Positions 50,854 to 63,396 of a DNA stretch of 64,000 nt are shown piece after piece (positions within the stretch are counted from its first letter, which is position 1; each line of letters starts with the position of its first letter). The DNA lies in NCBI GenBank assembly GCA_963070105.1, contig OY718806.1, positions 6,221,865-6,285,864 of the forward strand. The letters run 5' to 3'. The DNA is from Litomosoides sigmodontis (taxonomy: Eukaryota; Nematoda; Chromadorea; Rhabditida; Onchocercidae). Under the pieces are notes generated by a model. The model had not been told where the DNA came from. It did not search any database and was given only the letters and a program-made list of their open reading frames with translations. The position numbers and the translations under genes were made by a program.

Positions 50854-53800
50854 TTAAAAATTAAGAACAAAATCATGGATGACTTGGAGAACTGACGGAT
50901 TTATACCGCAAATAACCAACATATTCGGGTCAGTAGGATCAGCCAGGGATCCTACACTGTCCGTTATTCCTATTATGATCAGTTTTGCGTCGGGCATACC
51001 CATTTGTTGGCGATACAGCTGAATGGCGTCTGACGGCTTCATCTTAAATAAAATTTGCCTTATTAATGGGTGTAGCTGATTATTCGTCAACTGCTGATGC
51101 TTTTACAACTCTGATAAATGTGTTACACGAAGACGGGAAAAGTAAGATAGTAACTTATCTTGTCTCTTAAAAAATTTTGACCAAAGCAAAAGTACAAAGA
51201 TTAAAACAGATTACTGACAGCAACACTTACTTTAGTATGGTTTTCTCGAAGCCTATTTGTATTTTCCTGCCTTTTAACTGGGTGACGTTTGGATGAAAAA
51301 AAATTTGGCAACTGGCGTTACAACTAACTGTCTCAGTATCGGAAGAGTTTCTCAGTTTCATTAAATTTAATTAATTTCGCGTAGTACAACGAAAGAAGAA
51401 AGGGAACTAACAGATTTAATTGAAATGTCACTGTCCGTCAAAACAATGAAAACATCCACGAATATTCCCTGCTCGATTGCCCAACTCATAGGCAGAGCGC
51501 AGTCTGTCTTACCATACCCGAGCATCTTGGCAGCTGTTAAGTATTGACCTAAACCCATATCTCTGTTCCATTCCAAAGGCCTCAATAAATTCGCAAAACC
51601 CAGTGCAATTACCTGAATAATTCTGACTTTTATTGTCCTTCAACAATTCTATTTTAGAAACTTGGAAATATTTTATTTTAGAATTACTGAACTGCAAAAG
51701 CAAACCAATAAATTTACTGCAAAAAAACAAATCGGTTGTTGAGTCATAGAATTCCAACTGACTTACGTCGATTTCATTGTAAATGAACGCCATTGACAGC
51801 GTGGCTGCTGCTTGACTACAAGCTATTGTTGTACCTTGCACAAAACTATCCATGCTATCTGCAATTAAAGTTAGTAAAATTAATTGAAATTAACTCTAAC
51901 ATAATTGCTAAAGTTTAATATTTCTAAAGAAAAATTTTTTTTAAAAACAGTGTAATGTACCCGAAATATCTACTGCTATAAGATATCGTTTGTTAGTTAC
52001 TCCAACAGCATCCATGCATTTGTAAAATGCCTTATCTAATGCATTCTGAATATCGTTAACCGGTTTCCATATTCGATTCCTTTTCATCTCGTGACCATGC
52101 TCATAATTGGTTTTGGCTATCAGTATTGTAAGTGGATCAAGCCTTCCTTGCCGCAATTTTTCAGCATTAGTCAATGTTCTAACAACCAGCGATACAGGAT
52201 CGTCACTAAAACGATTCTTGGACACACTTCATCTCCACTTTTGCTCTTTTACTTGCCCTAGTATATTCAAATTTCATCTTTCCTGCATAAATTCGCGTAA
52301 TTCCAATTTAAAAAAGTAAAAAAAGACTTGGTCAACTTAATTATTTTTTGCGTAAATACTTTAAGAAATCCGTGTAATTTTCGCAATCGTCGTAAAAAAA
52401 CGATGGTATGCTGCTCAATACTCGACTGAGGTAATTGAAACTGAAATTGTGAATATTTGAATTTCTTAACCATTTATTTCTAGCAAATTACGCCGTTTAA
52501 TTGCGCCAAAAAAAGCAAAACATTCTGCATATTAAAGTTTTGGAAGAAATTACGAATTGGAATTTGCAAATTTAAAATGAATGAGCTGAAAGAAAATGAC
52601 CAAAAAAGTGCTTACATACTAGCACCTTCCTCAAACAGGTCAATACCGCTCATTTTGCCCATATTTTTCAATATCGTACGCAATGGCATTCTTCTCAGCA
52701 AAGCACCCCAAACTTCCTTACAACTGAGTAACCTCTGCGGAACATGTTCTTCTTCAAAGCCTTAAGACAGCAATAATTTACATGGTGACTTTCACTTCAT
52801 CTAACAAGTTTATTCAGTAATTTAACTCTAACGAGTCCCTCTCTTCCTGGCTCCTTAGTGACTATAGAAGTAGTGAGCTGAAAATGTTTATCACTTTCAT
52901 CCCAGTCCTTACTTTAAGCAGAATTAAAGAGAAAATATTAAACTTCACGGCAACGCCGTAGTACACTGTATCATTTAAATTAAACTCAACTACCGATTGA
53001 GATAATGATATTTATTGCATTTCTCTGCAATTACGGAAGTGCTTGCCAAAATAACGAATGGAGCTTAATTTAAAAAAAAAACATGTGTTCCATAAATAAA
53101 GGAAAAGTTGAGCATGTAAACTCTAAAGGGCTGGCTTAATATAATAAATACTTGCCATATTGAAGGATGAGTGTAACGGCCTCGTGTATATTTTCAAGTG
53201 TTAAGGTTTGAAGCCTAACGAAGGCTTCAATATATGCAGTTGCACTTGTGACCGAATTAACCATCGCTTCAACGTCTGCTGAAGCTCCCCCTTCTTTAGC
53301 TCGCTTCAAATTTAGCTCTTCCAGATTTTCTCGCACCCCTTCGGTTTGTTCTGAATCTAGACGGCCTCTCTTGGATTTGCTTTTCGGTGATGAATCTTTT
53401 CGTCGTTTCCTTCCTTGACCTCCCTTTCCACTACCTGAGACATTGATATTGACAGTTGTTTTTAAACAATGCATTTTATGAGGCTCTGCATATGCAAAAT
53501 GCTGACAGATAATCAAAGGACAATAAGTACTTCTGTAACTTCTGGTAACGTGCTTGAAAATCTCTTCGTATTCCTTTTGATGCTGCCAATAGCTGTGATG
53601 GGAAGGAAAAGTTGGCTTTGGATGGATATGGCTTAGACAAAACAGATCGCGATGCGAATAATTTACACGATGACGATATTTCGTTACGATGACTGCAAGG
53701 CGATTTGGAGTATGATTGTAGTACCTTAAAATGTATTGTCGATGTATTCCATGTTTCTCATAATTTGTTGATCAGAATGTAGCTAAAGAGGTTGTGCAAT

Positions 53801-55164
53801 CTGTTTACAATAAATGTCGGAAACATAAAAGTGAAGCTGATAAAGCAAAAATAATTGATATAACGATAAGAGTAAGACAAAAGAAAAAATGACAGAGTAA
53901 AAAAAGGCTGAAAAATGCTAGGAACGATGAAATATGGTTTGTTTATAAGAGAGAAAAAAACCATCTGATAACAGTTGCACGCAGTGCACGTCCCCAACCA
54001 TTAGAATCTTTCTTAAGTCCGCTTTGTCTTGATACCACTTTGCAATAGCTGATAAATTTGAATAAATCAATAGCTGTAACACACACCTGCAAAAGTCTTT
54101 AAAGAGCTCCACATTTTCTTGAAAGTGATTAGCATATTCCCCAAATTCATTTCTATGTAAATACTAATTTAATCTTCTGTAAAGAGTGAAAGACATTCAG
54201 AATCATGGATGGCTTTTTAAATTTTGGGTATTATTTATTAAAAAAAGCTCTCTACTAACTTCAAAGGAAGTTAAGTCTTACTACTATATATGGGAAAGGA
54301 GTTGTATGAACTGAACGGAAAGTCGAAAATTGTTGAATAAAGTAAAGCTCTTCGAAAACAGCTAGCAAGCAAACAAATATTTTAGGAAATAATGATATAT
54401 ACATATGCAGAGATTTCAAGAAATCATGTTGAAGTATTCATTAATAATTTATTCGGTCTAATCAAATTGTGTGGCAAAAGCCAACCTTATGCACAGCAAA
54501 GAGAGCAGACTTCTGAAGACAAGCTTGGTAAGTCTTCTCCATAACCGGCCTAATGTCTCGGCAAATAGCATCTGGGAATAGTTTTTCCTGTTCTTCCGTA
54601 GTGTCCCATGGAAATTTCTTTTTGCTCTGTGTGTCGTGGACCTAATTGAAAAGGTTTTCTGTATTTTATCAAAAGAATGGAGGCTTTTTAAAATTTGTTT
54701 TCAGCTATAACAAACCTTGTAACGTGCGCAAAGTGCCAGAGCGATCAGTAGAGGTTCTATATTCGTAGCAAGATTTGTTATCGAAATTTCCAAAATTTGT
54801 CTCAAAATCATTAATCCCTTACCTAAAACAAGTAACGAATTCTAAATACTTAGCAGGAAAATGTAAAACGACGAGGCATTAAATATGATGAATGCCGGTG
54901 AGGATATGTATTCATCGCATTAATGTATTCTTTAGAGATCGTCAAATGCGATTATTAATAATCAGCCAAACATTTCTTTTGAACTACTTAAGGAAAAGTT
55001 TAGATAACGAGGAACCTGTTTGAATAATGTGGCACAAGCGGGGCTCTAAAGTGCATATGAACTCTTTTTGTTTTGCAAAATAAACACCATCACAGTTGCC
55101 AAATGTCAGAAAACGTCGAACAAACTCCTCATCACTTCTCCATGACACGGAAAGTTGATTTCCA
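50854..55164 (-). CDS. rop-1: Ro60 / 60 kDa SS-A ribonucleoprotein (TROVE domain), 5' end unsure
   Basis: Ro60 binds Y RNAs and misfolded small RNAs such as defective 5S rRNA and acts in RNA quality control. Exons (plus coordinates, read downward): 55016 to about 55164, 54716-54822, 54486-54641, 54087-54163, 53962-54048, 53156-53724, 52616-52760, 51961-52205, 51767-51858, 51412-51612 and 50854-51042. That gives about 670 residues, against about 538 in the human protein. TROVE ring blocks: SDEEFVRRFLTFGNCDGVYF, EPLLIALALCARYK, GWGRALRATVIRW, RLAVIVTKYRHR, YSHRDLFCLSH, KEVWGALLRRMPLRTILKN and RLDPLTILIAKT. The von Willebrand A-like domain has the metal-site motif DISDS, then GKTDCALPM, VDVFIVLTDSD and AKLIIIGITDS. 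A lysine/arginine-rich stretch at 53360-53437 is extra. Acceptors at 53724 and 52760 end in TTAAG, and the intron from 53155 starts with GC. The true first exon was not found; a GTG at 55176-55178 is the only in-frame start-like codon and is not convincing. Confidence 0.94.
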
Positions 55165-58141
55165 CTAGCACTTGTCACCAGTTAAAATATATATCAATAA
55201 TGATTCTGGGAAGTGATACTTTGATAAATTCAATCCTTCAGGTAGAGATAGTCCACTTGCAAAAAAACAGTGCTTTTCTAATTTATCTAACAAAGTTTGG
55301 TTAAACGCCACTGCGAGAACTATTTTAATATGATTAACAAACACACTACTCATTTTTCTAGGAAACCTTATGAACTACTAATTAGGTTTCGGAGTACTGT
55401 ATGCATGCACTTAAGTACCATGAGAGCAGTAGCTCACATTATCAGGATAGAAGCAGTATGGAATCAAACAGTTTAAAATAATATATATTTAGTAACGAAA
55501 AATAGTTAAATGTGAACACTGCTTAATATTTGGCTAAAAGAGTGCATCTTGAACTTTGGCATTCTAATTTGTCTAAAAACCGGTACACTCTAACACAAAC
55601 ACCTTAAAGTTTTACACGAAAATTTCAACCTTCCAGATTATTAGGATAATGAAGTAATTTAATGTTTCTAGAGTTGGATATTTGTTTCATATCAACTCTC
55701 CGTTAGTAATGCAAGAATACTAGTTTTACAATCAAATTGCAAGTAGTTTCTTATCCAGTTGTAACTGTACCTGACTTTGCTGTTGCTCTAAATTGCTCAC
55801 AGCGTATGCAATACTGAAACGATATTGTTGGTCATCAGGATGACTAGATGAAAGATATTCCGCAATGTTCATGTTAGATACAATCGTATTTGAACTTTGC
55901 AAAGCCTGAAAAGTCAGAGTTTCACCCACAGTTGAAATGGCATTTGAATAGCAGTGGTACGCTTGCATTCCACTCCCAAACAAGAGCTGGACCGAAAAAA
56001 ACCACACAAAACTTTGAATTTCGTAAGTTGCAATGGAAGGTAAACCCAGAACTCATTGAACACTCACTGATTCCTCTATACCAAAAAAAATATGTAGAAC
56101 ATTTACCGCCAGATCTACTTTGCACTGTATTTTGACGATCACTGCTGGCTATCGGCACACAGATATTTATGATTGTTTCTTTCAGAACTTAAACGTTTCA
56201 TTTTTCACAGTTCAGTATCCCTGTGAATAGCAATGGTTAACGAGCTTGAAATTCGCTACAGATAGCATCTTATCGTCTTTTTAAAAGAAAAATGGCACAT
56301 GAAATTTTGAAAATGATGAGTGTGCTGGATGCTTTTGTTGTAGTGAAACTATACAGAAATAATTCTCAAGAAGCTGTTTACTTAGAGAGCGATAAATTTG
56401 ATTAGCTGTACACGTACACGTACAAAAATCATGCTCGAATTCTGGCATCTAATTTCCCGATGATATCGAAATATTTAAAGAAATTGTTTATCGCAAGTTC
56501 TTAGTGAACTTTTTGCTAAAACTCAGACATGTTTTGTGTTTGAGAATAAGGTAAATTACTGGTCCAATTTCTTAATGACCAGGCATACTTGCCCTGTTTA
56601 TTCACTTGATGAATGACCGCTCAAACCTCGTACCGACTGACTTATATTCATATCCTGCACTAGATATGAGCGGTTGGCTACTTCACCACAAATCTTGCTA
56701 ACCGAAAAGAACACGCAGTTTCACTTAACGTAAAGAAGTTGGTTACAACCAACAATCTACGAAACTGTTACTACGACGGTCGGTCCCTGTGATCGGCTGG
56801 TTAATTGTACTTCTACTAACTGTGTTGCAAGGTCGACAAGGGTCAACTAGCCATCAAATAATGGAAGCTTTATTAAGAATGCGCATTTTAATAATTTCTA
56901 AAGAACAAACATCTAAGGGAATTTTTCATCAATCTTGCTCCCATGGCACCCTGCAAGCACTGTGTGTGGACTGATTGATTACCAATCAATTATTTCTTCC
57001 GCCTTGTCTTTTCACAAATTACTGTAAAATTATGTCTCGCTTAGTGTATAATTAACCGAGCACTTAATGACTTTTTATATTTCCGTCCAATTAGCTAGAA
57101 ATATGTTTGTTCGTATTTCTACACTACAATAAGCAAATCTGCAGCAGCTTGCCTTTTAAATTTGCAAATCTCAGTCTGCTCAAAAGCTTGTCATATCAGT
57201 TGTGCTCACAACAGTTCTGCGGTAGGCGGCAATGATATCATCCGATGAAGTAATGGTAAAGGTTTTAAGCACTATTTTATTAATATTATTGAAGTAAATT
57301 TGAGAAAACATGCGAAAAGCGCGGAGAACTATCAGATAGCAATATATGATTGTACAAATCGAAAAATTCAATAAAAGGATGAAAGCGTATATTCAGCAAT
57401 TGACATGTAAAAATTCAGAATTGTAATGAACTTCGAACAACACGGTAAAATAGTAACAAATAACTGCTGTCACAGAAATAGTGCTTATAAAATGATATTA
57501 TATATTGAAACACTTAACGTTAGGAAGGTAGTACATCCAATCACATATTCCAGTTCCACCTGGATTTCATCAATTTGGAATGATACTAACCTTCCTGGGC
57601 ATTTAGCAGTACATAATAGGTAAAATTCAGTAATATTAAACATAGTGAGTTTTCTATAGATTGAATTTTGCTACAGTCATGCATGCTATCGTGGATCTGT
57701 GGAATACAATGCAGAAAGAGTTAGGGATTCTTTTCATCAGCTTAAATACATTTGCAATCAAAGTGACTATTTTATAAATCGTGCAGGCCTACACCTTTTC
57801 ATAGTTCTATTAGAAGTGTGGACAAAGAAATGGTCCAACCTTGCAAGAATTGATGAAGATTTGAATCGTCGGAGAATGATTATCTATAACGTAGAGGGTC
57901 ACTGGAGGACAGTGTCATTACGGTCATACTTTTTATTCTTAAGCAAAAAACATTATTAGTACATTTAAGTTGCAAATTACAAAATTAAAAATAAGGAAAA
58001 GCGTTTGATATTATGCAAACCACCTAATGACAATGCCCTTATCACCTGCTAATTACAAGTTAGCAGATGAATATAATGAACTTCGGCATATAAAACAGCA
58101 GTGTTAATGATTGATAGCGATTCGAGTTGCGCACTGTAGCA
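55165..58141. other. Intergenic, includes one orphan exon candidate
   Basis: No recognised gene. The missing 5' end of Ro60 probably lies in the left part. A minus-strand frame at 55732-56007 is listed separately. The plus-strand frames at 56.8 and 57.7 kb have no supporting splice sites or motifs. Confidence 0.45.
55732..56007 (-). CDS. Unrecognised possible exon
   Basis: A minus-strand open frame of 91 codons. Inside it a segment between a TTTTCAG acceptor (exon from about 55908) and a CAG/GTACAG donor (to about 55772) codes a hydrophilic, glutamine-rich stretch including MNIAEYLSSSHPDDQQYRF and SNLEQQQSQ. I do not recognise the family. It could be a 5' exon of Ro60, an exon of another minus-strand gene, or chance. 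Its out phase (0) does not match the first Ro60 exon as I drew it. Confidence 0.25.
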   Translation of the reverse strand: MWFFSVQLLFGSGMQAYHCYSNAISTVGETLTFQALQSSNTIVSNMNIAEYLSSSHPDDQQYRFSIAYAVSNLEQQQSQVQLQLDKKLLAI

Positions 58142-61100
58142 TCACAACAACAGCAAATGCTGCAAAGGACATTGAACGAAAGCATGACGTTCTGTACGTA
58201 CTAATACTCGTCCAGCCATAATTGAATCAGGTTGCGCAAATACCACCTGAAATATTTAATGCATATTTAGTAAAACTCGATCAAAAAATTGAGACTTTTA
58301 AATTTATTTAAGCGATCAATGAAGTTTTTAGCTTACCTGGTCACGATAAAGTCTCATTTTGACCTCAGGTATATGAACGTTTTGTTTGAGCAACATTGGC
58401 TGTTCACCAGGTTGCACTAATGCAACACAAGTACTTGGGAATGACATTAGTCGATCTGCTCGATCACCTGTCTACAAATTATATCACAATTGTTGTAGTA
58501 CGATCCCTAAAGTTTTAAAAAGCTTACATCTCAAAAAATTGTAAAAATCCTTTAGTACTAGAAAAAGATCATAAATACTACTGGAATAAGATGAAACCTT
58601 GAAGCCATAGAGCCAGTCGGGGTCTCCGTTGTCAACAACTTTCAATCGATCGCCTAAGCATAAAACTGTATCAGGACCAGCTATATATTCATGAATGACC
58701 ACGTGAGATCCTTGCAGAACTGCAAATGACAAGCACTGTTATATGGAATTTTTAAAAAAAAGTGAAAAATTTGAAAAACTGTTGAGAAATATTACCATCT
58801 GAAGAGCTAATACGACGTGGAGTTAAGCGGGGAGATGGCCCTGACGGTGACCGACTTCGTTCACATTCTGAGATGTCCCCAGAGCTGTTGTTGCAGTGCA
58901 ACAGTGTCGGTGCCAATTTGCCCCCTAGGCATAAGGTATTAAAAATTTTTAAGTAATTAGGGGTAGAGAAATAAAAGAATTAAAACGACGTGTGATCAAA
59001 ATATTATCACGTAAAACGAAATTACGACAACGATAATTTTGTGTGTCGGCCAAGTAACGGATATCTTCATCATTTACTTTAAATGACCAATTTCGCAAAA
59101 ATAAAGAAGCGTTTTGCAAGATAACAGATTATCTGTATGCCGCAACGTGAGGTGCAGTACTGCGTGAAAGAAGAGTAGGTGAATAAAGTAATAACTAAAT
59201 AGTTGAAAATTGCCAAGCTGCGCTTTCTCTGCCGTAAAGCTTGCAGAAGCAAGCAACAACAGCCGCACTCATGCTTGCAAGAAAAAAGCTTCAACATGCA
59301 AACATTCTACTCCTCGAGCGGTACTAACCACAATTTCCGACCAGGCGTGTTACGATCGTCTTTCAATATAAATTTTCTTTTTAGTACTTATGACTTTTTG
59401 CTAACTTATAAAAGAACTAAATAAAATTGAAATGCTTAAATCTGATCGCTGTTATGTCTATGCTATTATATTTTCCAAACAAGAACTGTCAAAAAAAACC
59501 AAACTTAAAGATTTTATTTAGACAAAACTCTCTTAGTTCCTCATTAAATTACATTTGACAACAGTTTTTCGTAATTTTCGAGATGTTTCCATTCAAATAA
59601 GTGATGGGTGTGCCTTCAGCGACGAATAAATTTGCGTGAGCGCGACAAATATTGTATTAGTGTTGCACAAGGAGAATTATTGAATGCGAGGAAGCTAGAA
59701 GGAACTTCTGAAGTTTCTTGAAGACTTACTTGAACACGCACCGCTCGCAATGGAAGGTGGTGAGTCGGCACAGTCCAGTGATAGAGACTTCATTTGTTTC
59801 TGCAGTTTGGGCGGACGACCCTTTCCTCCATTCATACCTGTAAGCAAATTTACACTGTAACCGTAACCGGAAGGATTTTTTGGAGATCTTGGCGAATCAT
59901 ATTTTCGAGAGAAAAGCTAAAGAGTGGAAATTTGTTGGCGATATACTGCACATTTCCGAACAAAACGCTATATTCACATTTTTTTTCTATTCGGAGAAAT
60001 CCTTGCTTTAGAAATAGCAGTCTTGCAATTAATTAAATTAACCATAAGAATGATAATTTGGAAGAAATGAGTACATTTTGCTAAATTAATGCACTTACAC
60101 TGCAAAAAATTTTCCCTTTTTAAATAAAATTTAGCTGAATTTGGTTGATTTGAAACTTAATTGGGAAATTTCGAGAATTTTCTCTGCTCAAACGTAAAAT
60201 GAACGTACAGCAAAACTCTTTATTTTAAACAAAACAATGCTAATTTAAATATTAGGTGAAAATTAAAATTTGTTCTGCAATGTGTTCGAAGGAAAAAGAA
60301 GGATCACTGGACTCCTAATAGCAGCGCATAGAGTACTAGTAACCTTTAGTTATTTTACTTGTTTTCCGTCCATTTTTTAAATTCCTCTTCTCCTTCTAAA
60401 CCACCTTTTTATGCGTTATATTTTTATCTCTCAAAACGGTATCTCGTCAGACAGCTTAACGTATATTTAAGGAAAATTTTTGGATATCTATTATCAACTT
60501 TTTTTGGGAAACGAAGTGAAAATTATGCGAAGAAATATGAATTTGAATTGAAATATTCACATTTTCATAAAACTTGAACGACCATCTTGTACACTTTTTT
60601 AATTTCGAGAAATGCTACTCTGATGATTTTTAATTTGAATCACAACTATTAAAATAGCATAAATTTGATACTTCAATTTTTATGAAAATTTCAAAAATAT
60701 TCATTTTAAAAAATATTAAATTTCGCAAAAATATTGAATTTCGCGTAGCATTGAAAAGTTAAAAATATTTATTTTAAACCGATCTTTGTTAACTCAATTG
60801 ACATGTTGAAAACACTTGCAAAAGATTGCAAATTTCTAAATCAATTTAGATGTGTATAACTATAAAAATCAAATCAATTTACCGGATTGATCCAATTGAG
60901 GTGTTGAACTAATCATAACGCCACGATTACAGCTTGCTTCGGCGTAACCGGAATCTTGTAGAGAAGCTTCTGACAAATTATGAGGTGACGGTGTAGCGGA
61001 ATCAAAATTGTGCGTTGATGAACCTCGCCGACCGTAGATGCCAGTAGCTTGCTTCAGCGCCAAGTAAACCGGATCTACTGCATCTGTTTTAGATTCATAT

Positions 61101-63396
61101 AGTTTACAGGCGTGATCAGGTTAAATAAATGAAATGAGGGATAAAAATGATTCAAAGGGGGAGTTGTGAGACCTTATTATATTAGGAGGTTTTAAGTCAA
61201 AAAATACATTAATCTCTCTTAATTATTAATTATTCATAAAAATTTGGCTTTTATAAGGGATGTCTTAATAAATGAATTGATCCGAATGATCAATTGGGTA
61301 ACCAGACGTGTAAATTTGTAGCAAAGCGATGATTTTGCAACTATAGAAATTAATCAGTTCTATAAAATTCAGAATACAAGTTTCACTCTCTGTTGTTACT
61401 ACTCTTCGTTTAGAATCCTAGCGGATACCTTCCAACTAGATAAAGAAGTAACCAGCTGTTGGATTTTGTAAATTAACGCACTAATGTTGGAATTAACAGA
61501 ATTATTTTAATAAAATTTGCCAACTGGACACTCTGTCCTACTGTCTATCTGCCTCTAACGCTTCTCATTCCAATGGCGGATGATGGAAACACAAGGAAAT
61601 CCTGGAAATCTCAGACGAAAATTCTATTCAGAAACTTCGGGCAAGCTTAGTTGATGCTATGGATAACGATGTTTCAGTGAGAAGAGATAAATATTATTGG
61701 AGGAAAAAGTAAGGTTCATTTGAGGATATGGAATGAGCGAGAATTAGACGAAGCTCTGAATATTTAAAAAGCATATTGTTTAGAAGTATCGTCATAAGAT
61801 GAGCAGGAAGCGGTGTTTTAGCAGATAATTTACAAGTAGAATTATTGATGTGGTGACATTTAGCGTCGTATCGAACTGCCCATCGTTTTTGCCTTTTCTA
61901 GACATCGGATAACGTTGTAATGTTATCATATGATTGATTTTGCTTCTTTTCCCTCGCAGTACTTCTATTAATTTCCTAAAAGACCTAATTTGATACGATT
62001 AGTGCAATAAAGCAAAAATGCTGAGAGCTGTTAAGCATGCGCAAGCTGACATGAGAGAAGAGCCGGGCAGAATGTATAATTATTCCAGAAAGCAATGTAT
62101 TGTATTGGAGACCTCTTTTTTCACGGCTGACAGAACTGCCCACTAGCAATATCAAATCCATGCATCGGATAAGCTCTGTTCATTTGCTTGATAGACTTGA
62201 ATCGGCTTCAGGAGGGAAGATAAGGGCAGTGAAAAAGCATGCTATTTTCATGCAAATTTACATAAGCAGGGAATTTGATATTTATAGATGTCCCTAGCTT
62301 ACTTCTCTTTGTCTACAACACTGTGTACATTTGAATTTTGTAGACAAGCCCTAGAATTATCGATGATTAAATTAGGCTTGGGCTCACATCCTTCATATAT
62401 ACTGATATAATTCAGCGAATCAATCTACGAGAGATGGAACAAGTTATATTCCCATTATCGTTTCCTACATAATCATCCCTTCTCGGCTCATTGCTGTCAA
62501 CTAATAGCTCTTTAAGCTACATTTGTCAAGCTTCATTATTTATTACGGTTGTTTTGCGCAGAATGTTTTCCTCTTGCACGAAATATGACCGCACGAAAAG
62601 GTAAAGACGTGTCACGTACTCATCTGTCTGTCCCATTGATAACGTCCGTCCAATCAATCATAAATATACCTCAGTCATAATTTGTTATTTTAAGCAGCTG
62701 TTACGGAATGCACAGAAGAGACACACATGAGAAATTAATATTTAAATAATGACCGTTATTTATTACAAAAAGAAAAGGAAACCTCTGATAGGTGTCGGTT
62801 CCACGAAGTTATCGTTGCGTTTCTGAAAATTAGGTTTTAGATTGAATTTTTTGCGAAGAGATGATGTCTTAGCATTCTAGAAGATCATTGATTCCAATCG
62901 CTGGCGGCAACGATTGCTTGTCACGTTATATGAATTTTGATGGAAAGAACGTGGTACCTACAGACTACATTAATTGACCACCTATGTCTTTAGAGGGAAA
63001 AGATGAATGAGCTGAACTTAGACTAGCACTGTGAGGTATCCCTAAGTTAAGGAAGCATCTTTCTTATTTTCAGTATTCATTCACTCCTACAGACAGTTCT
63101 TGAAGATCCAGAAAGTTGAAAATCGCATTGGTCTGGACGATCAACTACTGTTCGTTGAGTAATTAAGGAAAGAATTTGAAAGTAGACATCTTATTTGCCC
63201 TTTCCTTTTGATGCAACCCTTCTTCCTAAGTAAAAAAGCAAACCTCAGATTTTGGAGCAACAGGTGGATTCTTCAAACGATGTAATGACTGCATGACGCG
63301 AAACGCGGATGTCCATTTATGACGCACTCGTTTGGTTTGCATTGCGGGCGCTGTTGTGCCTGAGCTTTCTCCAAACAAGTCCACATCCAAATCCAT
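58142..63396 (-). CDS. STAC-like SH3 adaptor protein
   Basis: In animals STAC proteins bind voltage-gated calcium channels in muscle and neurons. Exons (plus coordinates, read downward): 63244-63396, 62783-62822, 60883-61083, 59730-59837, 58796-58924, 58582-58719, 58337-58467 and 58142-58246. Phases agree and the product is about 334 residues. Evidence for STAC: the linker motif DPVYLALKQATG, a serine-rich low-complexity middle (RSPSGPSPRLTPRR), then an SH3-like domain (VLCLGDRLKVVDNGDPDWLY, FPSTCVALVQPGE) followed by a second half-SH3 module (RLYRDQVVFAQPD, GRVLVRTERHAF, CPLQHLLLL) in the order found in STAC. The N-terminal zinc-binding C1 domain of vertebrate STAC is not seen. ATG 63394 is the first start after an in-frame stop; C1 exons could lie beyond the window with another promoter. 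The donor at 58581 (GTAGTA) is weak. The family call comes from remembered motif order, so it is less firm than the other genes. Confidence 0.6.

Noticed and set aside
55165..55353. 62-codon minus-strand frame just upstream of Ro60, taken as a possible first exon
   Set aside because: It does not join the first recognised Ro60 exon in any phase I could make with available donors.
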